A DNA stretch of 43,311 nucleotides, from contig JAJYTE010000022.1 of the NCBI GenBank assembly GCA_021793215.1, positions 1 to 43,311 of the forward strand. The letters are read 5' to 3'. Position numbers and translations under genes: made by a program. A model generated the notes under the pieces. The model made no database searches. It was given only the letters and a program-made list of their open reading frames with translations, and had not been told where the DNA came from. Of this stretch, positions 8,501 to 14,890 are shown in pieces. This DNA is from Bacillota bacterium (GTDB lineage Bacteria; Bacillota; Sulfobacillia; JAJZYS01; JAJYTV01). Position 1 is the first letter of the stretch. Each line of letters opens with the position of its first letter.

Positions 8501-8736
8501 TTCTCGATCACCTTCTCGATGTACTCCGGGCGCAGCGGCTCGAGGTAGACCCGGTCGGCGACGCCCGGGTCGGTCATGATCGTGGCCGGGTTCGAGTTGA
8601 CGAGGACGACCTCGATGCCCTCCTCGCGGAGGCTCTGGCACGCCTGCGTGCCGGCGTAGTCGAACTCGGCGGCCTGGCCGATCACGATCGGACCCGACCC
8701 GATCACCAGGACCTTCTTCGGCAGATCCCTCGGCAT
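5527..8736 (-). CDS. carB: Carbamoyl-phosphate synthase large subunit
   Basis: A roughly 1069-residue enzyme making carbamoyl phosphate from bicarbonate, ammonia (delivered from CarA) and two ATP. It shows the duplicated ATP-grasp layout: VIGSGPIVIGQAAEFDYAG near the N-terminus and the paired VLGAGPIRIGQGIEFD in the second half. The C-terminal MGS-like allosteric domain (from about 935, with VVNTFTQG) binds regulators such as UMP. The start is ambiguous: GTG 8739 and ATG 8736 are adjacent in frame (GTGATG), both overlapping the carA stop. I give the ATG. As part of the pyr operon it is the pyrimidine-specific copy (pyrAB in B. subtilis naming). Confidence 0.96.
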   Translation of the reverse strand: MPRDLPKKVLVIGSGPIVIGQAAEFDYAGTQACQSLREEGIEVVLVNSNPATIMTDPGVADRVYLEPLRPEYIEKVIEKERPDGLLPTLGGQVGLNLAVQLAELGILEKYGVRLLGTPLAAIREAEDREAFRNLMLRIGEPIPESRTVGSLAEGMAFAKEVGFPLIVRPAYTLGGTGGGIVRDAAELHAVLSRGLSLSPIRQCLVEKSIAGWKEVEYEVMRDAQDQAITVCNMENVDPVGVHTGDSIVVAPSLTLTDRDYQMLRSASLRIIRALGVEGGCNVQFGLHPETGEYRVIEVNPRVSRSSALASKATGYPIAKIAAKLALGFTLDELRNPVTGRTTALFEPALDYVVVKIPRWPFDKFAQADRRLGTQMQATGEVMAIGRTLRAAILKAARSLEVGAHHLHLPSLADLADSDLMTLAEEPDDRRIFALAELLRRGASVDALQAATQIDRHFLREMERIVALEGELRERPGDIELLRRAKRDGFSDRTIGELWRQPEEEVRAARRAAGIVPTYKMVDTCAAEFDAQTPYYYGAYEFEDEAPVPAGSRSVLVLGAGPIRIGQGIEFDCSAVHALQALRDAGRRAIMLNSNPETVSTDWTQSDRLYFEPLAFEDVREVAEREKVEGVLVQFGGQTAINLAEHLAAAGVPILGTSVAGIAAAEDRRQFDAVLEQVGLKRPRGRTVLRSEEALRAAEEVGYPVLVRPSFVLGGRAMEIVHAPEDLADYLERAVSAMPGRPILVDQYLPGLELEVDAVADGEAVLVGGIMEHIERAGVHSGDSIAVYPAQSIDADLEAQVVDATVRLAKALGTKGLLNVQFVSYEGQLYVIEANPRASRTLPYLMKVANVPLAAIATRVALGDSLAAQGIAGGLWPKPGHVGVKCPVFSWAKLREVDATLGPEMKSTGEVLGIDETFSAALLKAFDGAGYHVPQRGRILLTIADRDKDEVLPLARDLYRQGAQILATAGTAEALRDAGVEVEEVPKIGEQSPDLLDRLREGDINLVVNTFTQGRSPVRDGFQIRRTAVEHGIPCVTSLDTARAVMRVMASPRRLEVRALQDYFPQEAPR

Positions 8737-9794
8737 CACTCGCCACCCCCCAGGGAACGGAGGAAACGTCCGAACGTACCGCGCGCCTCCCAGGGGCCCG
8801 GACCGGCCTCGGGGTGGTACTGCACGGAGAAGACGGGCCGCGCGTTGTGCCGAAGACCCTCGACCGTCCCGTCGTTGAGGTGCACCTCCGAGACCTCGAG
8901 CGGCGTGCCCGCGAGGCTCTCGCGGTCGACGGCGTACCCGTGGTTCTGGCTCGTCACCTCGCCGGGCCGCCCGTCGCGGTGGCGCACGGGGTGGTTCGCC
9001 CCGCGATGGCCGAAGGGGAGCTTGAACGTCTTCGCGCCGTAGCCGAGCGCCAGCAGCTGGTGGCCGAGGCAGATCCCGAGCGTCGGATGGCGCTCCGAGA
9101 CATCGTGCGCCAGCCGGGCGTACGCCTGCATGCGCGAGGGGTCACCGGGGCCGTTCGTCAGGAGCACCCCGTCGACGCCGGCGCGGTCCACATCTCCGGG
9201 CGTGCTCGTCGGCGGCAGCACCAGCACCCGCGCTCCGGCGTCCCGCAGCTGGCGCAGAATGTCCTCCTTGAGACCGAAGTCGATGACGCCGACCGTCGGC
9301 CCCGCACCGTCGCGGGAGAACCAGTAGGTCTCGCGGGTCGCCATCTCTTGCACGAGCTGGCAGTCCGCGTCCTTTACGCCGCCGCGCGGGCTGCGCGCGA
9401 TGCGTCCGGACATCGTCCCCAGCGTGCGCAGGTGGCGGGCGAGCGCCCGCGTGTCGACATCGCTGAGGATGGGCACGTTGGCCTGCGCGAGGAAGGTCCC
9501 AAGGTCCATGCGCGACGTCGCGTGGCTCGGGACCTCCTGCAGCTCGCGCACGACGAGGGCCCGGGCCCTCGGGGCGGCGGCCTCCAGCGCTTCCGGGTCG
9601 ACGCCGTAGATGCCGATCTCCGGGAAGGTCAGCACGACGATCTGGCCGGCGTAGGAAGCGTCCGTGACCACTTCGCCGTAGCCGGTCATCGCCGTCGTGA
9701 ACACCACTTCGCCCTCGACCTCCCCGTCGCCGGAGAGCAGGCCCGGGTAGATCGCTCCGTCTTGCAGTTCGAGGTAGGCGCGCTCCTTAGTCAT
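8736..9794 (-). CDS. carA: Carbamoyl-phosphate synthase small subunit
   Basis: A 352-residue glutamine amidotransferase that releases ammonia from glutamine and channels it to CarB. The N-terminal domain has TTAMTGYGEVVTDASYAGQ. The class I amidotransferase domain has nucleophile Cys242 in GICLGHQ and the partner residues His327 and Glu329 in QYHPEA. The ATG at 9794 lies inside the 3' end of pyrC (8-base overlap), and its own stop overlaps the carB start. Length is typical. The order pyrC-carA-carB follows B. subtilis pyrC-pyrAA-pyrAB. Confidence 0.96.
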   Translation of the reverse strand: MTKERAYLELQDGAIYPGLLSGDGEVEGEVVFTTAMTGYGEVVTDASYAGQIVVLTFPEIGIYGVDPEALEAAAPRARALVVRELQEVPSHATSRMDLGTFLAQANVPILSDVDTRALARHLRTLGTMSGRIARSPRGGVKDADCQLVQEMATRETYWFSRDGAGPTVGVIDFGLKEDILRQLRDAGARVLVLPPTSTPGDVDRAGVDGVLLTNGPGDPSRMQAYARLAHDVSERHPTLGICLGHQLLALGYGAKTFKLPFGHRGANHPVRHRDGRPGEVTSQNHGYAVDRESLAGTPLEVSEVHLNDGTVEGLRHNARPVFSVQYHPEAGPGPWEARGTFGRFLRSLGGGE

Positions 9795-11058
9795 GACTAG
9801 GCTCGAATCCCCCTTCCGTCAGGATGCCGAACGGCCGTCCGGACAAGGTACGGCCGAGCAGTGCAGAGTTCGCGCTCTTGGAGCGGAACCCGTCCGCACG
9901 CACCTCGAAGGTGCCGCGCGGGTCGAAGAGCGTGAGGCGGGCCCGCGCCCCCTCTGCGAGGCGCGGAGCCGGGAGACCGTAGACGCGGCGGGCGGCGTCC
10001 GTGAAGGCGTCGACGAACCGCTCGAGCGGGAGTTCCCCCGTCTCGACGAGCGCGCCGTAGACGGACGCGACGGCCGTCTCGAGCCCCGTGACGCCGAAGG
10101 GCGCATGGAAGATGCCGCGCGCCTTCTCGAGCGCCGCGTGCGGCGCGTGGTCGGTCGCGATCGCGTCGATCGTTCCGTCGGCGAGTCCCTCGCGCAGCGC
10201 CTGCCGGTCCTCGCTGGTGCGCAGCGGCGGGTTCATCTTGCCGAGCGCACCGAGCGCGGGCACGTCCTCGTCCGTGAGCAGCAGGTGGTGCGGCGTCACC
10301 TCGCAGGTCACCTCTAGGCCGTCGGTCTTCGCCCGCCGTACGAGTTCGACCGTCTCCTTCGCGGAGATGTGGCAGATGTGCAGCTTGCCGCCCACCTCGC
10401 GCAGGAGCTCGAGGTCGCGCGCCACCATCGACGTCTCCGCGCTGCGCGGCTGGCCTGGGATGCCGAGGCGGTAGCTCACGGGGCCCTCGTGCACCATCCC
10501 GCCGCGCGAGAGATCGGGGTCCTCCGCGTGGGTGGCGATCACCGCACCGATCGGCTTCGCGTACTGCAGCGCGAGCCGCATGACCGCAGCGGACCGGAGG
10601 CCGCTCCCGTCGTCCGAGAACCCGACGGCCCCGAGCGCCTGCAGGGTCGCCATCTCGGCGAGCCGCTCGCCCTCGCGACCCTGCGTGATCGCCGCGAGCT
10701 GGTGCAGCCCGACCGCATGCCCCTGCGCGCGCTGCAGGATGCCCTCCAGAACGATCGCGTCGTCGACGGCGGGCTGGGTGTTCGGCATCGCGCAGACGTC
10801 GGTGAAGCCGCCGGCGAGTGCGGCCCGAAGTCCGCTTCGAAGGTCCTCCCGGTGCGTCTCGCCGGGATCGCGCAGGTGCACGTGGATGTCGACGAAGCCA
10901 GGCATGGCGAGCATCCCGTCCGCATCGACCGTCTGCTCGCCGTGCGGCAGCCCGGCACCGATGCCTGCGATCACGCCGTCCTCCCAGAGGAGGTCTTGGG
11001 TGCGGTCGAGACGCGTCACAGGATCGTAGAGGCGCGCGCCCCTCAGGTCAACGCGCAT
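9787..11058 (-). CDS. pyrC: Dihydroorotase
   Basis: A 423-residue class I dihydroorotase, a metal-dependent amidohydrolase cyclising carbamoyl aspartate to dihydroorotate. The zinc-binding HVHLRDPG motif begins at His59 (His59/His61), and TDHAPH (302-307) supplies the catalytic Asp. The family's FSDDGSG and NTQPAVD segments are also visible. ATG 11058 is chosen: GGAGG lies about 9 bases upstream within the pyrB end, and the following MRVDLRGARLYDP matches the usual start. Upstream codons in the same frame lie within pyrB. It overlaps pyrB by 11 bases. Confidence 0.95.
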   Translation of the reverse strand: MRVDLRGARLYDPVTRLDRTQDLLWEDGVIAGIGAGLPHGEQTVDADGMLAMPGFVDIHVHLRDPGETHREDLRSGLRAALAGGFTDVCAMPNTQPAVDDAIVLEGILQRAQGHAVGLHQLAAITQGREGERLAEMATLQALGAVGFSDDGSGLRSAAVMRLALQYAKPIGAVIATHAEDPDLSRGGMVHEGPVSYRLGIPGQPRSAETSMVARDLELLREVGGKLHICHISAKETVELVRRAKTDGLEVTCEVTPHHLLLTDEDVPALGALGKMNPPLRTSEDRQALREGLADGTIDAIATDHAPHAALEKARGIFHAPFGVTGLETAVASVYGALVETGELPLERFVDAFTDAARRVYGLPAPRLAEGARARLTLFDPRGTFEVRADGFRSKSANSALLGRTLSGRPFGILTEGGFEPSHD

Positions 11059-11935
11059 CGAGCATCGCCTCCAGAAGTGCCGCGCGTCCGTAGACGCCGC
11101 AGCTGACTTGGTCCGCGATCCGGCTGCGCGCGCAGGCGACGAGTTCGCCGTCGATCTCGACGTCACGGTTCTGCGGACCTGGGTGAAGGATCACCGCATG
11201 GTCCAAGAGCAGAGCGGCGCGCGCCACCGTGAGCCCCCAGAATCTGCGGTACTCCGCCGTCGAGGGCAGGTAGCCGCGCTCCTGGCGCTCGCGCTGCAGC
11301 CGAAGGACCATGCAGACGTCGGCCTGCCGGAGCCCCTCCTCGAGGCCGACCTCCTCGGCGCCGAGGCCCTCGGCGAGCCCGGGCGGCAGGAGCGTCGGCG
11401 GTCCGGAGAGCAGCACCCGCGCGCCCAGGGCGGAGAACGCCTCGGCGTTCGAGCGGGCGACGCGGCTGTGCAAAATGTCTCCGACGATCAGCAGCGTGCG
11501 CCCCCTGAGGTCGCCGAACTCGCGCTGCGCGACGGCGAGGTCGGCGATCGCCTGCGTCGGGTGCTGGGCCCAGCCGTCTCCGGCGTTGACGAGGTGGATC
11601 GGCAGCCCTGCGAGATCCTGCAGGCGCAGCGCCCAGGGGGAGCGAACCGCCGCGGCGCGCGCACCGAGCGCCGCGACCGTGCGCAGCGTGTCCTCCATGC
11701 TCTCTCCCTTCTGGATACTGGAGCCCTCGGTCACGATCGAGAGGCAGCGCAGGCCGAGGAGCGCCCCGGCCTCCTGGAACGAGAGGCGCGTGCGCGTCGA
11801 GTTCTCGTAGAACACCGTGGCGATCGCTCCCTCGGCGCGGAGCGGCGCCGCCCCGTCACGCAGCGCGATGGCCCGCGTGACGAGCGACTGGAGCTCCTCC
11901 GTGCCCAGATCCCGGATCGCGAGCAGATGGCGCAC
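11048..11935 (-). CDS. pyrB: Aspartate carbamoyltransferase, catalytic subunit
   Basis: A 295-residue enzyme joining carbamoyl phosphate and aspartate. The carbamoyl-phosphate site STRTR (46-50, in FYENSTRTRLSF) and HPTQ (125-128) are intact. There is no pyrI regulatory gene nearby, as usual for Bacillota. The start is GTG 11935 with GGAGG eight bases upstream. It is the first gene after the PyrR attenuator, so its expression and that of the seven genes behind it should fall when UMP-loaded PyrR binds the leader. Confidence 0.95.
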   Translation of the reverse strand: MRHLLAIRDLGTEELQSLVTRAIALRDGAAPLRAEGAIATVFYENSTRTRLSFQEAGALLGLRCLSIVTEGSSIQKGESMEDTLRTVAALGARAAAVRSPWALRLQDLAGLPIHLVNAGDGWAQHPTQAIADLAVAQREFGDLRGRTLLIVGDILHSRVARSNAEAFSALGARVLLSGPPTLLPPGLAEGLGAEEVGLEEGLRQADVCMVLRLQRERQERGYLPSTAEYRRFWGLTVARAALLLDHAVILHPGPQNRDVEIDGELVACARSRIADQVSCGVYGRAALLEAMLDAR

Positions 11936-11964
11936 GCCCGATGCCTCCTATCGTTGGATGATCT

Positions 11965-12006
11965 CCAAAACGAACGCCCTTCCCCGGCCGCAGGCCGAGG
12001 AAGGGC
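11965..12006 (-). terminator. Attenuator terminator ahead of pyrB
   Basis: A stem of 13 pairs with one mismatch (11976-11989 with 11993-12006, 3-base loop), followed on the minus strand by GTTCGTTTT. It lies in the pyrR-pyrB gap, about 40 bases before pyrB, where PyrR attenuators are found in B. subtilis. The T-tract is imperfect but the stem is very strong. Confidence 0.82.
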
Positions 12007-12028
12007 GAAGACATACCCGAGTATGCAC

Positions 12029-12062
12029 CCTTACCGGCCTCGCGGGACCGGACTTAAAGGGA
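12029..12062 (-). promoter_or_regulatory. PyrR-binding anti-antiterminator
   Basis: The minus strand has CCTTTAAGT, a CCGG stem, the loop segment TCCCGCGAGG, the closing CCGG, then AAGG. This matches the known PyrR recognition hairpin (paired purine/pyrimidine flanks and a U-C-C-n-G-n-G-A-G-G-type loop). It lies between the pyrR stop and the terminator hairpin. UMP-bound PyrR would stabilise it, prevent the antiterminator and let the terminator at 11976-12006 form. Confidence 0.8.
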
Positions 12063-12068
12063 CGCGAC

Positions 12069-12596
12069 CTATGTGTTTCGTTTATTGTCGCGCTCGATCA
12101 CGACCTCGTCAAGACCGTCCATCTCGGTCAGTCGAACGAACACGCGTTCGTCCCGCGCCGTGGGCACGTTCTTTCCAACGAAGTCGGGACGGATCGGCAG
12201 CTCGCGGTGGCCGCGGTCGACGAGCACCAGGAGCGAGACGCTGCGCGGGCGCCCCCACGTGACGAGCGCGTCCAGCGCGGCGCGCACCGTGCGACCGGTG
12301 TGGATCACGTCGTCGCAGAGCACGACGCTGCGCTCGGCGACGTCGACGCGCAGCTCCTCGCGGTGCTCGGCCCGGCCGTCGTCACGGTGCGGTCCGATGT
12401 TCACCTGGCCGACGGGCGGATCGATCCCCTCGATCTGCGCGACGAGTCGCGCGATGCGCCGCGCGAGCGGCAGGCCGCGGCTCGGGATGCCAACGAGCGC
12501 CAGGTTCTCGGCTCCGCCCTGCTGCTCGAGGATCTCGTGCGCCATCCGCCAGAGGGCCCTGCGCACGCCGTCCGCGTCAAGGATCTGCGCGTTCAA
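12069..12596 (-). CDS. pyrR: PyrR, pyr operon RNA-binding regulator / uracil phosphoribosyltransferase
   Basis: A 175-residue bifunctional protein: UMP/UTP-dependent RNA-binding attenuator, with uracil phosphoribosyltransferase activity in the family. The PRPP loop is [13 protein letters not shown] (91-103), and the [18 protein letters not shown] block (127-144) is diagnostic. The start is taken as TTG 12596 because it aligns with the B. subtilis N-terminus (ILDxxxxRRAL) and GGAGG lies upstream, though about 12 bases away. It overlaps the end of rluD by 20 bases, so no separate attenuator precedes pyrR. No uracil permease (pyrP) sits between pyrR and pyrB, unlike B. subtilis. Confidence 0.94.
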   Translation of the reverse strand: MNAQILDADGVRRALWRMAHEILEQQGGAENLALVGIPSRGLPLARRIARLVAQIEGIDPPVGQVNIGPHRDDGRAEHREELRVDVAERSVVLCDDVIHTGRTVRAALDALVTWGRPRSVSLLVLVDRGHRELPIRPDFVGKNVPTARDERVFVRLTEMDGLDEVVIERDNKRNT

Positions 12597-13524
12597 CTTC
12601 CGATGCCACCTCCTCGAAGGGGATCTTGGCGCCGACGCAAAGGCGCATGAGCTCTCTTCGCATGTCGTCCGGCCAGGGGGCGAAGAGCGAGATCTCCACA
12701 CCGGTCACCGGATGGCGGAACGCGATGCGCACCGCGTGCAGGAGCTGACCCGCGCCGCCCCGGTCCGGCCCGTAGACCGGGTCGCCGACGACGGGCCAGC
12801 CGCGCGCCCGAAGGTGGACCCGTATCTGGTGCGTGCGGCCGGTTTCCAGTTGCAGGCGCAGCCAAGACGCCCGGCCGAACCTCCGGCGAACCCAATAATG
12901 CGTCACGGCGCGTCGGCCCTGCGGCACGACGGCGATGCGCTTGCGCTCACGCGGGTCGCGGCCGAGCGGAAGGTCGATCGTGCCGGAGTCCTCGCGCGGC
13001 TGGCCCTGTACGATCGCATCGTAGGTGCGCACGACGGCATGGCGCGCGATCTGGGCCTGCAGACCCCGGAAGGCGGCCTCCGACTTCGCCACGAGCATCA
13101 GCCCGGACGTGTCGCGGTCGAGGCGGTGCACGACGCCCGGCCGCAGCGGGTCGCCCGGCATCGACCGCACGTGGTGCAGGACGGCGTTCACGACCGTGCC
13201 GGAGGGATGCCCCGCAGATGGATGGACGACGACGCCGCGCCGCTTGTCGACCACCAGGAGGTCCTCGTCCTCGTACGCGATCTCGAGCGGCAGATCCTCG
13301 GGCTGCGCCCGCAGGTGTACGGGGGCAATCTCCTTCCAGGCCAGGATGTCGCCAGCCGCGACGCGATCCGCAGCGTCGCCTGGCCTGCCGACGCGCCACG
13401 CGTGCCCGTCCCGCAGAAGGATCTGCGCCTGGCTGCGCGAGACGCCCGAGAGCCGCGCGAGCGCGACGTCGAGGCGCTCGCCCGCGAGCACCTCCGGAAC
13501 CTCGGCGTTCAGCTCTCGCGCCAT
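12577..13524 (-). CDS. rluD: RluA-family pseudouridine synthase (RluD/YlyB-like)
   Basis: A 315-residue RNA-modifying enzyme. An N-terminal S4 RNA-binding domain (about 14-60) precedes the RluA catalytic domain with HRLDRDTSG (133-141), whose Asp136 is the catalytic residue, and the later [12 protein letters not shown] motif. Family members convert specific uridines of large-subunit rRNA to pseudouridine; RluD versus another RluA member cannot be settled by eye. ATG 13524 overlaps the lspA end by 16 bases. The position between lspA and pyrR matches ylyB of B. subtilis. Confidence 0.92.
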   Translation of the reverse strand: MARELNAEVPEVLAGERLDVALARLSGVSRSQAQILLRDGHAWRVGRPGDAADRVAAGDILAWKEIAPVHLRAQPEDLPLEIAYEDEDLLVVDKRRGVVVHPSAGHPSGTVVNAVLHHVRSMPGDPLRPGVVHRLDRDTSGLMLVAKSEAAFRGLQAQIARHAVVRTYDAIVQGQPREDSGTIDLPLGRDPRERKRIAVVPQGRRAVTHYWVRRRFGRASWLRLQLETGRTHQIRVHLRARGWPVVGDPVYGPDRGGAGQLLHAVRIAFRHPVTGVEISLFAPWPDDMRRELMRLCVGAKIPFEEVASEVERADP

Positions 13525-13937
13525 AGCGCGACCACCAGCACGATGGCTCCGAGCGTGATCCCGATGTCCGCCACGTTGAAGATGTAGCTCCAGAGCCGCA
13601 CGTCGATGAAGTCGACAACGCCGAGGCCCAGAAGGCGATCCCAGAGGTTGCCGAGCGCACCGCCCAGCACGCCGCCGATCCCGATCTGCAGGACGGCGCC
13701 GGGCCGCTTGCGCAGGGCGTAGAGGAGTCCCCCGACCGCGGCCAGCGCGACGGCCACGAAAAGGACCGTCTGCCCGGCGAGCAGGCCGAACGCGGCGCCG
13801 TGGTTGCGGATGAGGTTCCACTCCACGAGCTGCCCGACGACCCGTACCGGCTCGCCCACCGTGAGGTGCGCGAGCGCCCACGCCTTCGTGAGACGGTCCG
13901 CGATCAGGATGAGTGCGGCGACGAGTAGCGCGATCAA
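13509..13937 (-). CDS. lspA: Lipoprotein signal peptidase II
   Basis: A 142-residue membrane aspartic peptidase that removes signal peptides from diacylglyceryl-modified prolipoproteins. Four hydrophobic segments are visible. The conserved landmarks are DRLTK (14-18), RNHGAAFGLL (44-53), GGALGNLWDR (92-101), and the catalytic Asp pair in VVDF (Asp109) and NVAD (Asp124). The start is TTG 13937, overlapping the upstream stop as TTGA. At least three lipoprotein-like genes occur in this window as plausible substrates. Confidence 0.94.
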   Translation of the reverse strand: MIALLVAALILIADRLTKAWALAHLTVGEPVRVVGQLVEWNLIRNHGAAFGLLAGQTVLFVAVALAAVGGLLYALRKRPGAVLQIGIGGVLGGALGNLWDRLLGLGVVDFIDVRLWSYIFNVADIGITLGAIVLVVALWRES

Positions 13938-14578
13938 CTGCCGGGGTCCACCTCCTGATCGGCCTCGCCGAGGAACTCACCCTCCGCGTCGACCTGATTC
14001 TCGATCGGCTCGACAGCCCCGTGCAGTTCGTCGGAATCGACGTAGGCCTGGTCTACGCGGATCGCCGGCGGGACGTCCTGCGGGGAGTTCGTGTTGCCCC
14101 ACATGGCGAGCTCCTGCCAGGTGTCCTCGCCGTCGTAACCGACCTCGCCCGTGTCGTCGCGGAAGGAGTGGCGGAACATCCCCTGCTCCTCCAGAAGCTC
14201 CTGCTCGAGCGGCGGGCTGGGGATCGGGCCCGGGTCGACGACGCCCTGGCAGTCACGGCAGTACTCCGCCCAGGGCAGGGCGTCGAGCCGCTCGCGCGGG
14301 ATCTTCTTCCCGCAACGCTGGCAGATGCCGTAGGTCCCTTCGCGCAGCCGCTGCTGCGCGACTTCGACGCGCTGCAGCTGCGAGCGGAGGTTCCCCATCA
14401 GCCCGAGGTCCTTCTCGCGCTCGAAGAGCTCCTCCGCGAAGTCGCCGGAGTAGTTGTCGTACGAGTTGAGTTCCCCGTACGCTTCCGACATCGGCATGCC
14501 GAGCCCGTCGTCGCGCAATTCGTCGATCAGCCCAACAAGTTCCTGCCTGCGGGCCTCGAGCCGTCCTTCGATCTCCAC
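13934..14578 (-). CDS. TraR/DksA-type zinc-finger protein (YteA family)
   Basis: A 214-residue soluble protein. The N-terminal half is helical and charged, like the DksA coiled coil. A C4 zinc finger follows: CQRC (Cys86, Cys89) and CRDC (Cys107, Cys110), separated by the conserved KKIPxxRLDALPWAEY segment. The C-terminal ~100 residues are acidic and include GMFRHSFRDDTGEVGYDGEDTW-like YteA features. Proteobacterial DksA acts at the RNA polymerase secondary channel; the role of Bacillota YteA is not well defined. The start is GTG 14578 with GGGAGG upstream. B. subtilis also has such a gene (ylyA) between ileS and lspA. Confidence 0.85.
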   Translation of the reverse strand: MEIEGRLEARRQELVGLIDELRDDGLGMPMSEAYGELNSYDNYSGDFAEELFEREKDLGLMGNLRSQLQRVEVAQQRLREGTYGICQRCGKKIPRERLDALPWAEYCRDCQGVVDPGPIPSPPLEQELLEEQGMFRHSFRDDTGEVGYDGEDTWQELAMWGNTNSPQDVPPAIRVDQAYVDSDELHGAVEPIENQVDAEGEFLGEADQEVDPGS

Positions 14579-14584
14579 CGCGGC

Positions 14585-14890
14585 CTACCTCCCGGCGCCC
14601 CTCTGCATCTCGCTTTGCACGATCCGCACGATCTGGGCGATGAACTTTCCGACCACCGGTAGGTTGTGCAGAAAGGACGCCTGCAACGTGTAGATGACGA
14701 GCGCGCCGAGGAGGGCGAACCCGATCGCCATGCCGAAACCGCGCGCGAGGCCCGCGACGAAGTTCAGGCCGAGCATGCGCCAGGGCCTGCGGTAGAGGTC
14801 GACGTAGGCGCCGAGGTTCACCGACTCCATGTAGGCCGCAATGCGCTCCAAGAGCTCCGGATGGACGGGCTTGTCGCCCTCGCTCTTCAT
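14585..14890 (-). CDS. DUF5665-type small membrane protein
   Basis: A 101-residue protein with a soluble N-terminus, one clear transmembrane segment near residues 51-72 (GFGMAIGFALLGALVIYT) and a short amphipathic C-terminus. The middle (YVDLYRRPWRMLGLNFVAGLARGFG) has the look of the DUF5665 family. ATG 14890 overlaps the ileS stop as ATGA. Function is unknown; the coupling to ileS and to the YteA-like gene is the only context. Confidence 0.75.
   Translation of the reverse strand: MKSEGDKPVHPELLERIAAYMESVNLGAYVDLYRRPWRMLGLNFVAGLARGFGMAIGFALLGALVIYTLQASFLHNLPVVGKFIAQIVRIVQSEMQRGAGR

Noticed and set aside
6400-9042. Plus-strand 880-codon open frame opposite carB and carA
   Set aside because: Long antisense frames are expected in DNA of this GC content; the sequence is Arg/His/Leu-rich without family signal, and carB on the other strand is certain.
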